Shown: positions 9,375-18,838 of the stretch, in pieces
How the letters are laid out: each line of letters opens with the position of its first letter
Position numbering within the stretch: the stretch's first letter is position 1
DNA from: an uncultured Neglectibacter sp.
Lineage (GTDB): Bacteria > Bacillota > Clostridia > Oscillospirales > Acutalibacteraceae
DNA length: 64,000 nt
Assembly: GCA_904419785.1 (NCBI GenBank)
Contig: CAJFSY010000002.1
Coordinates: 97,374-161,373, forward strand
Reading direction: 5' to 3'
Made by a program: the position numbers and the translations under genes
The notes under the pieces: model-generated
The model's database searches: none
What the model saw: only the letters and a program-made list of their open reading frames with translations
What the model was told of the DNA's origin: nothing

Positions 9375-10055
9375 ATGTGGTCCTTGGAAGAATATGAAAA
9401 GCGCATCGGCTACCATTTTAAGAATAAGCAGCTTTTGGAAACAGCCTTGACCCATTCCTCCTTCGCCAACGAGCACAAATGCAAAAGCTATGAGCGGCTG
9501 GAATTTTTGGGGGATTCTGTTTTAGGGTTTGTCACAGCGGAATACCTGTTTGAAAATTACCCGCAGCTGCCGGAAGGGCAGTTGACAAAAACGAGAGCTT
9601 CTCTGGTTTGTGAGCGTTCGCTGTGTGGGTTTTCTAAAGCGCTGCATGTGGGGGATTTCCTTCGGCTGAGCCATGGGGAGCGCCACTCAGGCGGCCGGGA
9701 GCGCCCCAGCATTCTGGCGGATGTGTTCGAGTCTACCACCGCCGCCATCTATCTTGATAGCGGAAGTCTGGAAGAGGCCAAGAAATTTATCCTCCGGTTC
9801 ATCATACCGGCAGCGAAAGCCCAAAGTGTCAAACCTTTTAAAGATTATAAGACCACCTTGCAGGAGATCATCCAGCAGAACCCGGAAGAGCGGCTGGAAT
9901 ATGTGGTCACTGGGGAAAGCGGCCCGGACCATGACAAGCATTTCACGGTGGAAGTGCATCTGAATTCCAACGTGATCGGCAAAGGGGGAGGCCGCAGCAA
10001 AAAGGAAGCCGAGCAGCAGGCCGCCCGGGAGGCCTTGGAGTTGATGGGCTATTGA
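9375..10055 (+). CDS. rnc: Ribonuclease III
   Basis: 'ERLEFLGDSVLGFV' catalytic motif plus C-terminal dsRBD. Confidence 0.96.
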   Translation: MWSLEEYEKRIGYHFKNKQLLETALTHSSFANEHKCKSYERLEFLGDSVLGFVTAEYLFENYPQLPEGQLTKTRASLVCERSLCGFSKALHVGDFLRLSHGERHSGGRERPSILADVFESTTAAIYLDSGSLEEAKKFILRFIIPAAKAQSVKPFKDYKTTLQEIIQQNPEERLEYVVTGESGPDHDKHFTVEVHLNSNVIGKGGGRSKKEAEQQAAREALELMGY

Positions 10056-11059
10056 ACCGGGGGAACATCGCCTTGTTCGTGCCCCATGTGGGCTGTCCTT
10101 GCCGGTGCAGCTTTTGCGACCAGCGGGCTATTACCGGAGGGGCGCTTCCCCCTACGCCCGCTCAGGTATGGGAAGCCGCCCAGGCGGGAGCAGACCGGTG
10201 GGGGGAACGGGTAAGCCAAATGGAGATCGCCTTTTTTGGCGGCAGCTTTACCGCTATCCCTCGGGAAACGATGATGGCATTATTAGAACCTGCCAAAAAA
10301 GCGGTGGAGCGCTGGGGATATCACGGGATTCGGTGCTCTACCAGGCCCGACGCTGTGGACGAAGAAATTCTTGCGCTGCTGAAAGAGTGCCACACCACCG
10401 CCGTGGAACTGGGGGCCCAGTCCATGGACGAAGAGGTGCTCCGGCTGAACCACCGGGGCCATAGCGCGGAAGATACCCGCCGGGCGGCAGGGCTTATTAA
10501 AGAAGCTGGGTTGGAACTGGGCCTTCAGATGATGACGGGCCTGTATGATTCCACTCCGAAAAAGGACTTGGAAACAGCCCGGCAGCTGATCGCTTTAGAG
10601 CCGGAAACTGCCCGCATTTATCCCACCGTGGTTTTGGAGCACACAGAACTGGCGGAATTGTACCGGTCCGGTGCGTACAAGCCCCAAACGCTGGAGGAAG
10701 CTGTGGAGCTTTGCGGAGAACTTCTGCCTCTTTTTGAGAACGCCGGGGTCAAGGTGATCCGGATGGGATTGCACGCCCAGGAGGATGTGGAGCGCCGGAA
10801 AGTGGCTGGGCCTTACCATCCGGCTTTCCGGGAACTGGTGGAAAGCCGTGTGTTTCTGCAACGTTTGGAAGAAACACTGAAAAAAGAGGGGCCGGTCCGG
10901 TATTGCGTGAAAGTGAATCCCCGAAGCTTGTCTGTGGCGGTAGGCCAGAAACGGGCCAATGTGGAAGAACTGTGCCGCCGTGGGTGGAGAGTGCGGTTTG
11001 TCCCAGAGAAGGGCGTGCCCCGGGAAGGGTTCGTTCTGGAACGGGTGGAAATCGATTGA
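10052..11059 (+). CDS. Elp3-like radical SAM protein
   Basis: 'GCPCRCSFCDQRAITGG' Cx3Cx2C-type cluster motif; 'RIYPTVVLEHTELAELYRSGAY'; TTG start overlapping rnc stop. Confidence 0.85.
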   Translation: MNRGNIALFVPHVGCPCRCSFCDQRAITGGALPPTPAQVWEAAQAGADRWGERVSQMEIAFFGGSFTAIPRETMMALLEPAKKAVERWGYHGIRCSTRPDAVDEEILALLKECHTTAVELGAQSMDEEVLRLNHRGHSAEDTRRAAGLIKEAGLELGLQMMTGLYDSTPKKDLETARQLIALEPETARIYPTVVLEHTELAELYRSGAYKPQTLEEAVELCGELLPLFENAGVKVIRMGLHAQEDVERRKVAGPYHPAFRELVESRVFLQRLEETLKKEGPVRYCVKVNPRSLSVAVGQKRANVEELCRRGWRVRFVPEKGVPREGFVLERVEID

Positions 11060-11072
11060 AAGAAGGAAAGCC

Positions 11073-14000
11073 ATGATTTTAAAGTCTTTGGAATTGCAGG
11101 GGTTTAAGACGTTCCCCGATAAAACTGCGCTGCATTTCGAGCGGGGTATCACCTCGGTGGTGGGGCCCAACGGCAGCGGAAAAAGCAATATCAGTGACGC
11201 CATGCGCTGGGTGCTGGGGGAGCAGTCTGTGCGCACGCTGCGCTGTTCCAAGATGGAGGATGTGATCTTCAACGGCACCCCTCAGCGGAAAGCCCTGGGC
11301 TTTGCGGAAGTCACCCTGACCATCGATAACAGCGACAGGAGGCTGCCTTTTGATAACGATACGGTTGCCATCACCCGGCGGTATTACCGTTCGGGGGAGA
11401 GCGAGTATCTCATCAATAAAAGCACTGTGCGCTTAAAGGACATCAACGAGCTTTTCATGGATACGGGCCTGGGAAGGGACGGTTATTCCATTATCGGCCA
11501 GGGCAAGATCGACAGCATTGTGGCCGCCCGTTCCGAGGACCGCCGGGAGATCTTTGAGGAAGCCTCGGGCATCTCCCGTTACCGTTACCGGAAGGAAGAG
11601 TCGGAGCGGCGTTTGAATAAAGCCGAAGAAAACCTGGTGCGCCTGCGGGATATCCTTTCTGAACTGGAAGGACGGGTGGAGCCCCTGCGCATCCAGGCGG
11701 AAAAAGCGGAGCAGTTCATCGCTTTCGACAAAGAGAAAAAGGGCCTTGAGATCGGCATCTGGCTGGAGACGCTGGAACGTTCGGGCAAGATGCTGCGGGA
11801 GCATGGGGAAAAGATCACGCTGGTCCAGGCGCAGCACAGCGATTTGGAAGAAGAGATACACACCATTGCCCAGCGCACGGAAGAGAACTATCGTGAAACC
11901 AACCAGTGCACCGTGGAGATGGAAGAATCCCGCAGCGCTGCCTCCGCTTTGGACGAGCAGGCTGTGCGGGGCGAGGGAGAAGCCAATCTGCTGGAAAATG
12001 ACGTGGCCCACAATCGGGAAAATATCCACCGTTTGGAAGGGCAGATCGAAGAAGCTTCCCGGTCTGGGGAAGATACCGACCGGGAGATCGCCCAAAAGCG
12101 GGAGGAGATGGCCGACAAGGAAAAGCAGATCGGTGAAAGCCGAGACAGGATGCTTTCCTTTACCCAGCGTTTGGAAGAACTGCGCCAGGGCGCTGACCAG
12201 GCTACCCGGCAAATGGAGCAGGCCGCCGTGGAATTGGCGGGGTATAACGCGTCGTTGGCGGAAGAGCGTATCAAGCTGTCATCTACCCAGTCCTCTATAG
12301 CGGAGATACGCTTGCGGGCCGGAGCAGTGGAAGAGAGCGTCCGGCAGGCCCAGGAACGGCTGGCTGCTGCCGAGGAAGAGTCTGCCCAGCTGCAAGAAAT
12401 GCTTGAGGATGCAAAACAGGCGGCGGCGGGCCGGGAAAATGCGGTGAAGGGTTATGAAATGCGTTTGGAAGGCCGGCGTAAACGCGCCCAAGCTGCCAGG
12501 GAGACTTGGAACCAGCTTACCTTGGATGTGGGCGAACAGATGCGCAGGGCAAAGCTTTTGGAAGACCTGGAACGGAACTTGGAAGGCTTTACCCAAAGCG
12601 TCAAGTCGGTAATGAAAGAAGCAGGCCGTGGGCTGCTTAACGGCATTTGCGGCCCGGTGACCCAGCTGTTAAAAACGCCCCGGGAATACTCTGTGGCGCT
12701 GGAAACAGCCCTGGGGGCGGCCATGCAGAATGTAGTGGTGGAAACGGAACAAGATGCCAAGAACGCTATCAGGCTGTTGAAGCAGCGGGACTGGGGCCGG
12801 GCCACGTTCCTGCCTCTCACCACCATTCGGGGAAACGTATATAATCCCCGGGAGATTCAGGATATGGAAGGCTTTGTGGGTATGGCGAATACGCTGTGTT
12901 CCTGTGAAGCAAAGTATAACGAAATCCGCGATTCCCTTCTGGGACGGGTAGCCGTAGCGGAAGATTTGGACAGCGCCACAGCCATCGCCAAACGGACAGG
13001 TTATCGTTTGCGAGTGGTGAGCTTGGACGGCCAGGTAGTCAATACCGGCGGTTCTTTGACCGGCGGCTCCAAAGGGCGGAATTCCGGTCTGCTCAACCGT
13101 GTCTCAGAGATTCAGCGCGTGCGGGAAAAAGCAGCGGATTTGGAACAAAAAGCCAAAGCCGCCGAAGAAGAGTTCCGGCAGCGTCAAGAGGAGCTTTCCG
13201 CTTGTGAGGGAGAATTGGAAGCCGCTCGAGGGGAATTTTCCGCTGCCCAGGAAGAATTGATCCGCATCACGTCAGAGAGCTCTCGGGTCAGCCGGGAGTT
13301 GGAACAGCTGCGGGAAAACGCAGCCGGTTTACAGCGTGAACGCACGGATTCCGCAGGGCGCTTGAAAGAGCTGGACGCCCGGGAACAGGAAATCCGGAAG
13401 GCTATTTCCCAGTTGGAAGAGCAGGTGCGGAAAGCGGAAGAGAAAAACAAGAAGCTTTCTGGCAGCCGTGAAGAACAAATGGCCAGGTGCGACGATATTT
13501 CCCAAACGATCCAAGAGATCCGCATGGGGGAATTTTCCGCCCAGAAGGATCGGGACGCTTTGGCCGCGGCAGTAGCCGGTTTGGAGGAACGCAAACGGGA
13601 TTCCGCCGGGGCTGTGGAACGGCTGCGGGCGGAGATTCAGGAATTGGAAGGGAAAAACGCCCAGCTGGAAGAACAGCGGAAAGAAGCGCTGGCCCGTGCC
13701 CAGGAGCTCCGGGAAAAAGCGGAGGCTACCCGTCAAAGCCTGCAAGCGATGGGAGAAAAACGCGCGGGTTTAGAGCAGGAGGCCGCGAAGCTGCGGGAAC
13801 GGGAACGGGAAGTGACCGCCCAGCGTGAGAACGTGGGCCATGAGCTGGCCCGGCTGCAAGAACGGTCGGAGAATTTGCAGAAGGAATATGACACCATCCT
13901 GTCCCGGATGTGGGAGGAATATGAACTCACCCGCCGGGAAGCGGAAGAAGTGGCGGAGAAAATAGAGGACTTGTCTGTCGCCCAGCGCCGCCTGCAAGAA

Positions 14001-14636
14001 CTGAAAAACAAGATCAAAGCCCTGGGCGCCGTGAACGTGGGCGCTGTGGTGGAATATCAGGAAGTTTCCCAGCGGTATGAGTTTTTAAAAAACCAGATCG
14101 GGGATGTGGAAAAGTCCAAAGCGGAATTGCTGGAACTGATCCAGGACCTGACAAAGCATATGCGCCAGCAGTTTACCGAGCGCTTCCAACAGATCAACGA
14201 GAATTTCGGGCAGATATTCCGGGAGCTGTTCGGCGGCGGTACGGGGACCCTCTCCTTTACCGACGAGAGCGACGTGCTCACTTCGGGCATTGAGATCAAA
14301 GTCCACCCTCCGGGGAAGATCGTTACCCACATCGAGTCTTTGTCCGGCGGGGAAAAGGCGTTGGTGGCCATATCCATCTATTTTGCAATTATGCGGGTGA
14401 ACCCGCCGCCTTTCTGTGTGCTGGATGAGATCGAGGCCGCTTTGGATGACGTGAACGTGGCCCGGTTCGCCCAGTACCTGCGGCGTATGAGCGGCAACTC
14501 CCAGTTCATCACCATCACCCACCGCCGGGGCACTATGGAAGGCTCAGACATGCTTTACGGCGTCACCATGCAGGACCAGGGAATCTCCAAACTTTTGGCG
14601 CTGCGCACGGAAGAAGCCGCCGAGTTTGGAACATAA
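11073..14636 (+). CDS. smc: Chromosome segregation protein SMC
   Basis: N-terminal Walker A 'GPNGSGKSNISDAMRWVLGEQS', coiled coils, SMC hinge, C-terminal 'LSGGEKALVAISIYFAIM..CVLDEIEAALDDVNVARF'. Confidence 0.97.
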   Translation: MILKSLELQGFKTFPDKTALHFERGITSVVGPNGSGKSNISDAMRWVLGEQSVRTLRCSKMEDVIFNGTPQRKALGFAEVTLTIDNSDRRLPFDNDTVAITRRYYRSGESEYLINKSTVRLKDINELFMDTGLGRDGYSIIGQGKIDSIVAARSEDRREIFEEASGISRYRYRKEESERRLNKAEENLVRLRDILSELEGRVEPLRIQAEKAEQFIAFDKEKKGLEIGIWLETLERSGKMLREHGEKITLVQAQHSDLEEEIHTIAQRTEENYRETNQCTVEMEESRSAASALDEQAVRGEGEANLLENDVAHNRENIHRLEGQIEEASRSGEDTDREIAQKREEMADKEKQIGESRDRMLSFTQRLEELRQGADQATRQMEQAAVELAGYNASLAEERIKLSSTQSSIAEIRLRAGAVEESVRQAQERLAAAEEESAQLQEMLEDAKQAAAGRENAVKGYEMRLEGRRKRAQAARETWNQLTLDVGEQMRRAKLLEDLERNLEGFTQSVKSVMKEAGRGLLNGICGPVTQLLKTPREYSVALETALGAAMQNVVVETEQDAKNAIRLLKQRDWGRATFLPLTTIRGNVYNPREIQDMEGFVGMANTLCSCEAKYNEIRDSLLGRVAVAEDLDSATAIAKRTGYRLRVVSLDGQVVNTGGSLTGGSKGRNSGLLNRVSEIQRVREKAADLEQKAKAAEEEFRQRQEELSACEGELEAARGEFSAAQEELIRITSESSRVSRELEQLRENAAGLQRERTDSAGRLKELDAREQEIRKAISQLEEQVRKAEEKNKKLSGSREEQMARCDDISQTIQEIRMGEFSAQKDRDALAAAVAGLEERKRDSAGAVERLRAEIQELEGKNAQLEEQRKEALARAQELREKAEATRQSLQAMGEKRAGLEQEAAKLREREREVTAQRENVGHELARLQERSENLQKEYDTILSRMWEEYELTRREAEEVAEKIEDLSVAQRRLQELKNKIKALGAVNVGAVVEYQEVSQRYEFLKNQIGDVEKSKAELLELIQDLTKHMRQQFTERFQQINENFGQIFRELFGGGTGTLSFTDESDVLTSGIEIKVHPPGKIVTHIESLSGGEKALVAISIYFAIMRVNPPPFCVLDEIEAALDDVNVARFAQYLRRMSGNSQFITITHRRGTMEGSDMLYGVTMQDQGISKLLALRTEEAAEFGT

Positions 14637-14671
14637 GCTATACCATACCAGAGATAGAGAGGAAGAAAACT

Positions 14672-15859
14672 ATGGGCTTCTTTGACAAGATCCGGGAAGG
14701 GCTGAAAAAGACCCGGGACAATATCAGCGGGCAGATCACCCAGATGGTCAACTCTTTTACAAAGATCGACGAGGAGCTTTTTGAGGAATTGGAAGAACTG
14801 CTGGTCATGGGCGATGTGGGAATGAACACCGCCGAATATATCTGCGACCAGCTGCGTGGAAAGATCAAGGAGAAAGGGATCACCGACCCCAGTTTGATCA
14901 TGGGAGAATTGAAAGCCATTGTGGCTGAAATGCTTCAAGGAGATGACGCCCTGCATATTTCCACAAAGCCTTCCATCATTCTGGTGATCGGAGTCAACGG
15001 CGTGGGAAAGACTACCACCATCGGCAAGTTGGCGTCCCGCTTGAAAAGTGAAGGCAAATCGGTGATCTTGGGCGCGGCGGATACCTTCCGGGCAGCGGCC
15101 ATCGAACAGCTGGAAGTCTGGGCGGACCGCGCCGGGGTACCTTTGATCAAGCACAAGGAGGGGGCCGATCCGGCGGCGGTTGTGTTCGATACCATTGCGG
15201 CGGCCAAGGCCCGGGATTGCGACGTTATCATCTGCGACACAGCGGGACGGCTCCACAATAAGAAAAACCTGATGGATGAGCTGGGGAAGATTTCACGGGT
15301 CATCGATCGGGAGTTGCCCGGCTGTGATCGTGAAACCTTGCTGGTGCTGGATGCTGCCACAGGCCAAAACGCGGTGAACCAGGCAAGGGAATTCCAAAGC
15401 GCGGCGGGGATCACCGGCATTGTGCTGACAAAGCTGGACGGCACTCCCAAGGGAGGCGTAGTGCTGCCCATAAAGCAGGAATTGGGCTTGCCGGTGAAAT
15501 TTATCGGCGTGGGGGAACAAGTGGAAGATTTGCAGCCTTTTGACGCCGCCGCTTTCGCCGACGCCCTGTTCGATAACCAGCGGGACGATACGCCTGCTTT
15601 CGCAGAGGACCGGGAACGGGAAGAGCTGGAAGCCCAGGCTCTGGCGGAAGAAGAGCGTGAGGAAGAAGAACTCCTTGCCGAAGAACTTTTAGAAGAGGAG
15701 AACATTCCAGAGGAAACCCTTTCCGAAGAGGCTTTGATCTCCGATATTGACGAAATGCTGGTGGAGGAGACTCCGGAAGAAGAGCCGCAGCAGGAAGAGC
15801 GGCCTGAGAAGAAAAAACGCCGTTTCTGGCCTTTTGGCAGAAAACGGGACGAGGAATAA
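14672..15859 (+). CDS. ftsY: Signal recognition particle receptor FtsY (NG domain with C-terminal acidic tail)
   Basis: SRP GTPase motifs 'GVNGVGKTTTIGKLA', 'DTFRAAAIEQL', 'DTAGRLHNKKNLM', 'TKLDGTPKGG'; tail 'EEEREEEELLAEELL...RPEKKKRRFWPFGRKRDEE'. Confidence 0.95.
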   Translation: MGFFDKIREGLKKTRDNISGQITQMVNSFTKIDEELFEELEELLVMGDVGMNTAEYICDQLRGKIKEKGITDPSLIMGELKAIVAEMLQGDDALHISTKPSIILVIGVNGVGKTTTIGKLASRLKSEGKSVILGAADTFRAAAIEQLEVWADRAGVPLIKHKEGADPAAVVFDTIAAAKARDCDVIICDTAGRLHNKKNLMDELGKISRVIDRELPGCDRETLLVLDAATGQNAVNQAREFQSAAGITGIVLTKLDGTPKGGVVLPIKQELGLPVKFIGVGEQVEDLQPFDAAAFADALFDNQRDDTPAFAEDREREELEAQALAEEEREEEELLAEELLEEENIPEETLSEEALISDIDEMLVEETPEEEPQQEERPEKKKRRFWPFGRKRDEE

Positions 15860-15880
15860 AAATGGGAAAGGATGGGGGAT

Positions 15881-16453
15881 ATGAAGATCGTGATCGCTAC
15901 CCACAATAAAGGAAAGATCGTGGAATTTAAGCGGATGCTGGAGCCTATGGGCATCCAGGTGGTGACGGCGGAACTGTCTGAACCGGAAGAAACCGGCAAG
16001 ACCTTTGGGGAGAACGCTTTTATCAAGGCGGAGTCTGCCTGCCGGGAAACGGGCCTGCCCGCTGTGGCCGACGATTCCGGCTTGTGCGTGGACTATCTTG
16101 ACGGAGCGCCGGGAATCTATTCCGCCCGGTTTGCCCAGCCCGGGAAACGGCGCCTGACAGTTTTGGAAAAGCTGGAAGGTGTTCCCCAAGAGCAGCGGGG
16201 CGCCCACTTTGTCAGCGCGGTGTGCTGCGTGTTCCCCAACGGAGACCGGATCGACGCTGAGGGCAAGTGCTATGGGACCATCGCTTTTGAATCGCGGGGG
16301 GAAAACGGCTTCGGGTACGATTCCATCTTTGAACAGGAAGGCCGCACCTTCGGGGAGATGACCGACGAGGAAAAAGACGCCAGAAGCCATCGGGGCAAAG
16401 CTTTCGCTGAATTTGAGGAAAAACTCAGGGAGTACCTAAACAAGAGAGGGTGA
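15881..16453 (+). CDS. rdgB: RdgB/HAM1-family non-canonical purine NTP pyrophosphatase
   Basis: 'MKIVIATHNKGKIVEFKRML', 'ADDSGLCVDYLDGAPGIYSARFA'. Confidence 0.93.
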   Translation: MKIVIATHNKGKIVEFKRMLEPMGIQVVTAELSEPEETGKTFGENAFIKAESACRETGLPAVADDSGLCVDYLDGAPGIYSARFAQPGKRRLTVLEKLEGVPQEQRGAHFVSAVCCVFPNGDRIDAEGKCYGTIAFESRGENGFGYDSIFEQEGRTFGEMTDEEKDARSHRGKAFAEFEEKLREYLNKRG

Positions 16454-16459
16454 TATCTC

Positions 16460-16924
16460 GTGAAAAACTTGTGCGGTTTGGATTGCTCCCAATGTCCCGC
16501 GGTGGACAGCTGCGCTGGGTGTGTCCCCACTGGAGGGAAGCCCTATGGCGGGACTTGTGTTCTGGGGGAATGCTGCAAAGCGGAAGGCTGTGACGCTCCC
16601 GGCAGCTGTTTTTCGGGAAAATGCGGTTTGAAAGAACAACTCATCGCTGAGTTCAATGCGCTGAATGTCCCTGGCATGGAGAAGGTCACAGGCTTGAACG
16701 CGCTGGCGGGATCATATATCAACTTGGAATACACTTTGCCCGGCGGCCAGAAGATCAAATTTTGGGATGACCAGCGGATCTATCTGGGAAACCAGCTGTG
16801 CAAACACGACGGCAGCGGTCGCTGTTACGGCCTGACCGCGGATGAACACCATCTTTTGGTGTGCGAGTACGGCGATAACGGCTGCGACCCGGAGATCGTA
16901 GTATATAAACGGCGTGACGGCTGA
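16460..16924 (+). CDS. DUF3795-like Cys-rich protein
   Basis: N-terminal 'CGLDCSQCPAVDSCAGC' metal-binding-like motif; GTG start. Confidence 0.65.
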   Translation: MKNLCGLDCSQCPAVDSCAGCVPTGGKPYGGTCVLGECCKAEGCDAPGSCFSGKCGLKEQLIAEFNALNVPGMEKVTGLNALAGSYINLEYTLPGGQKIKFWDDQRIYLGNQLCKHDGSGRCYGLTADEHHLLVCEYGDNGCDPEIVVYKRRDG

Positions 16925-16952
16925 ATCAAGAGAATAGGAGAATGACAAAATC

Positions 16953-17249
16953 ATGTTGACAAGCAAACAACGGGCGTATCTCCGCTCTCTGGCGGTAAAC
17001 GAGGATACCATCCTGATGATGGGCAAATCCGGCATGAGCCCGGAACTGATCAAGCAGGCGGATGACGCTCTGGAGAAACGGGAGCTGATCAAAGGCAGGG
17101 TGCTGCCGGAATCCTCCCCCATGACGCCACGGGAGGCGGCTGAGGAGATCGCCCGGCAGACGGGAAGCGATGTGGTGCAGGTGATCGGCTCACGGTTTGT
17201 GCTTTACCGGAGAAAGAAAAAAGACCCCAAGATCGTCCTGCCCCGCTGA
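16953..17249 (+). CDS. yhbY: YhbY-family RNA-binding (CRM domain) protein
   Basis: 'MLTSKQRAYLRSLA', 'GKSGMSPELIKQADDALEKRELIKGRVL', 'IGSRFVLYR'. Confidence 0.93.
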   Translation: MLTSKQRAYLRSLAVNEDTILMMGKSGMSPELIKQADDALEKRELIKGRVLPESSPMTPREAAEEIARQTGSDVVQVIGSRFVLYRRKKKDPKIVLPR

Positions 17250-17263
17250 AAGGGGGAGAGGCG

Positions 17264-18463
17264 TTGAAAACCGGCATTTACGGCGGAACGTTCAATCCCA
17301 TCCACAGGGGGCATATCCATCTGGCAGAGGAGTTTGCCCGGCGGCTGGGCTTGGACCGTGTGTTGCTGATTCCCACCCGGGTGCCGCCCCACAAGGCCGC
17401 CCCCGATTTGGCCAGCGGCAAAGACCGGCTGGCTATGTGCCGTTTGGCCGTGGGGGAGAAAACCAACCTGGAAGTTTCTGATATCGAGATGCGCCGGGAG
17501 GGGAAAAGCTATACCGCTGAGACCTTGGAAGAACTCCGGCGCCTATATCCTCAAGATGAATTTTATCTCTTGATGGGGGAGGACATGTTTCTTACGGTAG
17601 AGCACTGGTACCGGCCGGAGACCATTTTCTTTCTGGCGGTGGTGTGCGCCACGCCCAGAAGCTTGCACGGCATGGGAAAACTTCAAGCGAAAAAGGACGA
17701 GTATGCCTCGCGTTACGGCGCCCGGTGCGTTTTGGAGGATATCCCTTATCTGCCCGTTTCTTCCACCCAGGTTCGGGAATGGGCAGCACAGGGGAAGGAC
17801 ATCGTTCCCCTGGTGCCGGAAGCGGTGGCCGCATATATTAAAAGCCGGGGCATTTACAGGAAAGGACAGGATACCATGGACTATTCCCAGCTCGAGGAGG
17901 AAGTAAAAAAACATCTGACAGAGAGGCGGTTCTATCACAGCCAATGTGTGGCGGCGGAAGCGGCGCGCCTCGCCCAGCGTTATGGAGCCGATGTGGAAAA
18001 GGCGCGTTTGGCGGGAATCCTGCACGATATCATGAAGGATACGCCCCCTGTGGAACAGTTGAAAATACTGACGGATTCTGGTATAATACTGACCAACGCC
18101 CAGCAGCGAAACCGCAAGCTGTGGCATGCTTTCTGCGGGGCTGCCTATATCCGCCGGAATCTTGGTATCACAGATTCGGAGGTCGTGGCAGCGGTAGAAT
18201 GCCATACCAGCGGCAAGGGGAACATGTCCCTTTTGGAGAAAGTGCTGTTTGTAGCGGATTATATCTCTGCTGACCGGGATTATCCCGGTGTGGAAGAAAT
18301 GCGCCGGCTGGCAGACCGCAGTTTGGAAGAGGCTATGATCGAGGGGATCCGTTTTACGGTGGATGAACTGATCGGCCAGCGGCTGCCGGTGGCGTCGGAA
18401 TCCATCGACGCGTATAATGACGCGATCTTTATCTTAGAGAAAGAAAAGGAGCAACAAGCATGA
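17264..18463 (+). CDS. nadD: NadD-YqeK fusion: nicotinate-nucleotide adenylyltransferase plus HD-domain (Ap4A) hydrolase
   Basis: N-terminal 'GIYGGTFNPIHRGHIHLAEEF'; C-terminal YqeK HD 'GILHDIMKDTP' and 'FVADYISADRDYPGVEEMR' in one uninterrupted ORF. Confidence 0.9.
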   Translation: MKTGIYGGTFNPIHRGHIHLAEEFARRLGLDRVLLIPTRVPPHKAAPDLASGKDRLAMCRLAVGEKTNLEVSDIEMRREGKSYTAETLEELRRLYPQDEFYLLMGEDMFLTVEHWYRPETIFFLAVVCATPRSLHGMGKLQAKKDEYASRYGARCVLEDIPYLPVSSTQVREWAAQGKDIVPLVPEAVAAYIKSRGIYRKGQDTMDYSQLEEEVKKHLTERRFYHSQCVAAEAARLAQRYGADVEKARLAGILHDIMKDTPPVEQLKILTDSGIILTNAQQRNRKLWHAFCGAAYIRRNLGITDSEVVAAVECHTSGKGNMSLLEKVLFVADYISADRDYPGVEEMRRLADRSLEEAMIEGIRFTVDELIGQRLPVASESIDAYNDAIFILEKEKEQQA

Positions 18464-18816
18464 CGTCTTTGGAACTGGCAAAGAAGGCGGCCGCTTTTTT
18501 GGATAATAAAAAAGCGGAAAAGCTCAGTGTAATAGAGATCGAGAATATTTCCAGCCTGGCGGATTATTTCGTCATCGCCACAGGCAACAACAATACCCAT
18601 GTGCGCGCTTTGGCCGATGAGCTGGACGAGAAATTGAAGGCGGAAGGGCTGCCTCCCGCCCGCATGGAAGGTTATCGGTCCAATTCCTGGATATTGTTGG
18701 ATTGGGGCAATGTTGTGGTGCACATTTTCACCCAGGAGGGCCGGGAGTTCTACGACCTTGACCGCCTGTGGGCCGACGGCAAGAAAGTGGAGTGGCAAGA
18801 CAGCGAAACAGAGTGA
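18460..18816 (+). CDS. rsfS: Ribosomal silencing factor RsfS
   Basis: 'SLADYFVIATGNNNTHVRALADEL', 'WILLDWGNVVVHIFTQEGREFYDLDRLWAD'. Confidence 0.95.
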   Translation: MTSLELAKKAAAFLDNKKAEKLSVIEIENISSLADYFVIATGNNNTHVRALADELDEKLKAEGLPPARMEGYRSNSWILLDWGNVVVHIFTQEGREFYDLDRLWADGKKVEWQDSETE

Positions 18817-18838
18817 AGTTTTTGAGGGTGATAAGCGA

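Noticed and set aside
9720-9740. tRNA T-loop-like GTTCGAGTCT
   Set aside because: Lies inside the rnc coding frame with no cloverleaf arms nearby.
13760-13830. Repetitive GAA/CGG-rich stretches in smc suggesting a repeat element
   Set aside because: Explained by heptad coiled-coil coding sequence of SMC.
14935-16026. 363-aa Ser-rich minus-strand ORF opposite ftsY
   Set aside because: Ser-rich because it mirrors the Glu-rich ftsY tail (GAA/GAG read as TTC/CTC and shifted TCT/TCC); not a real gene.
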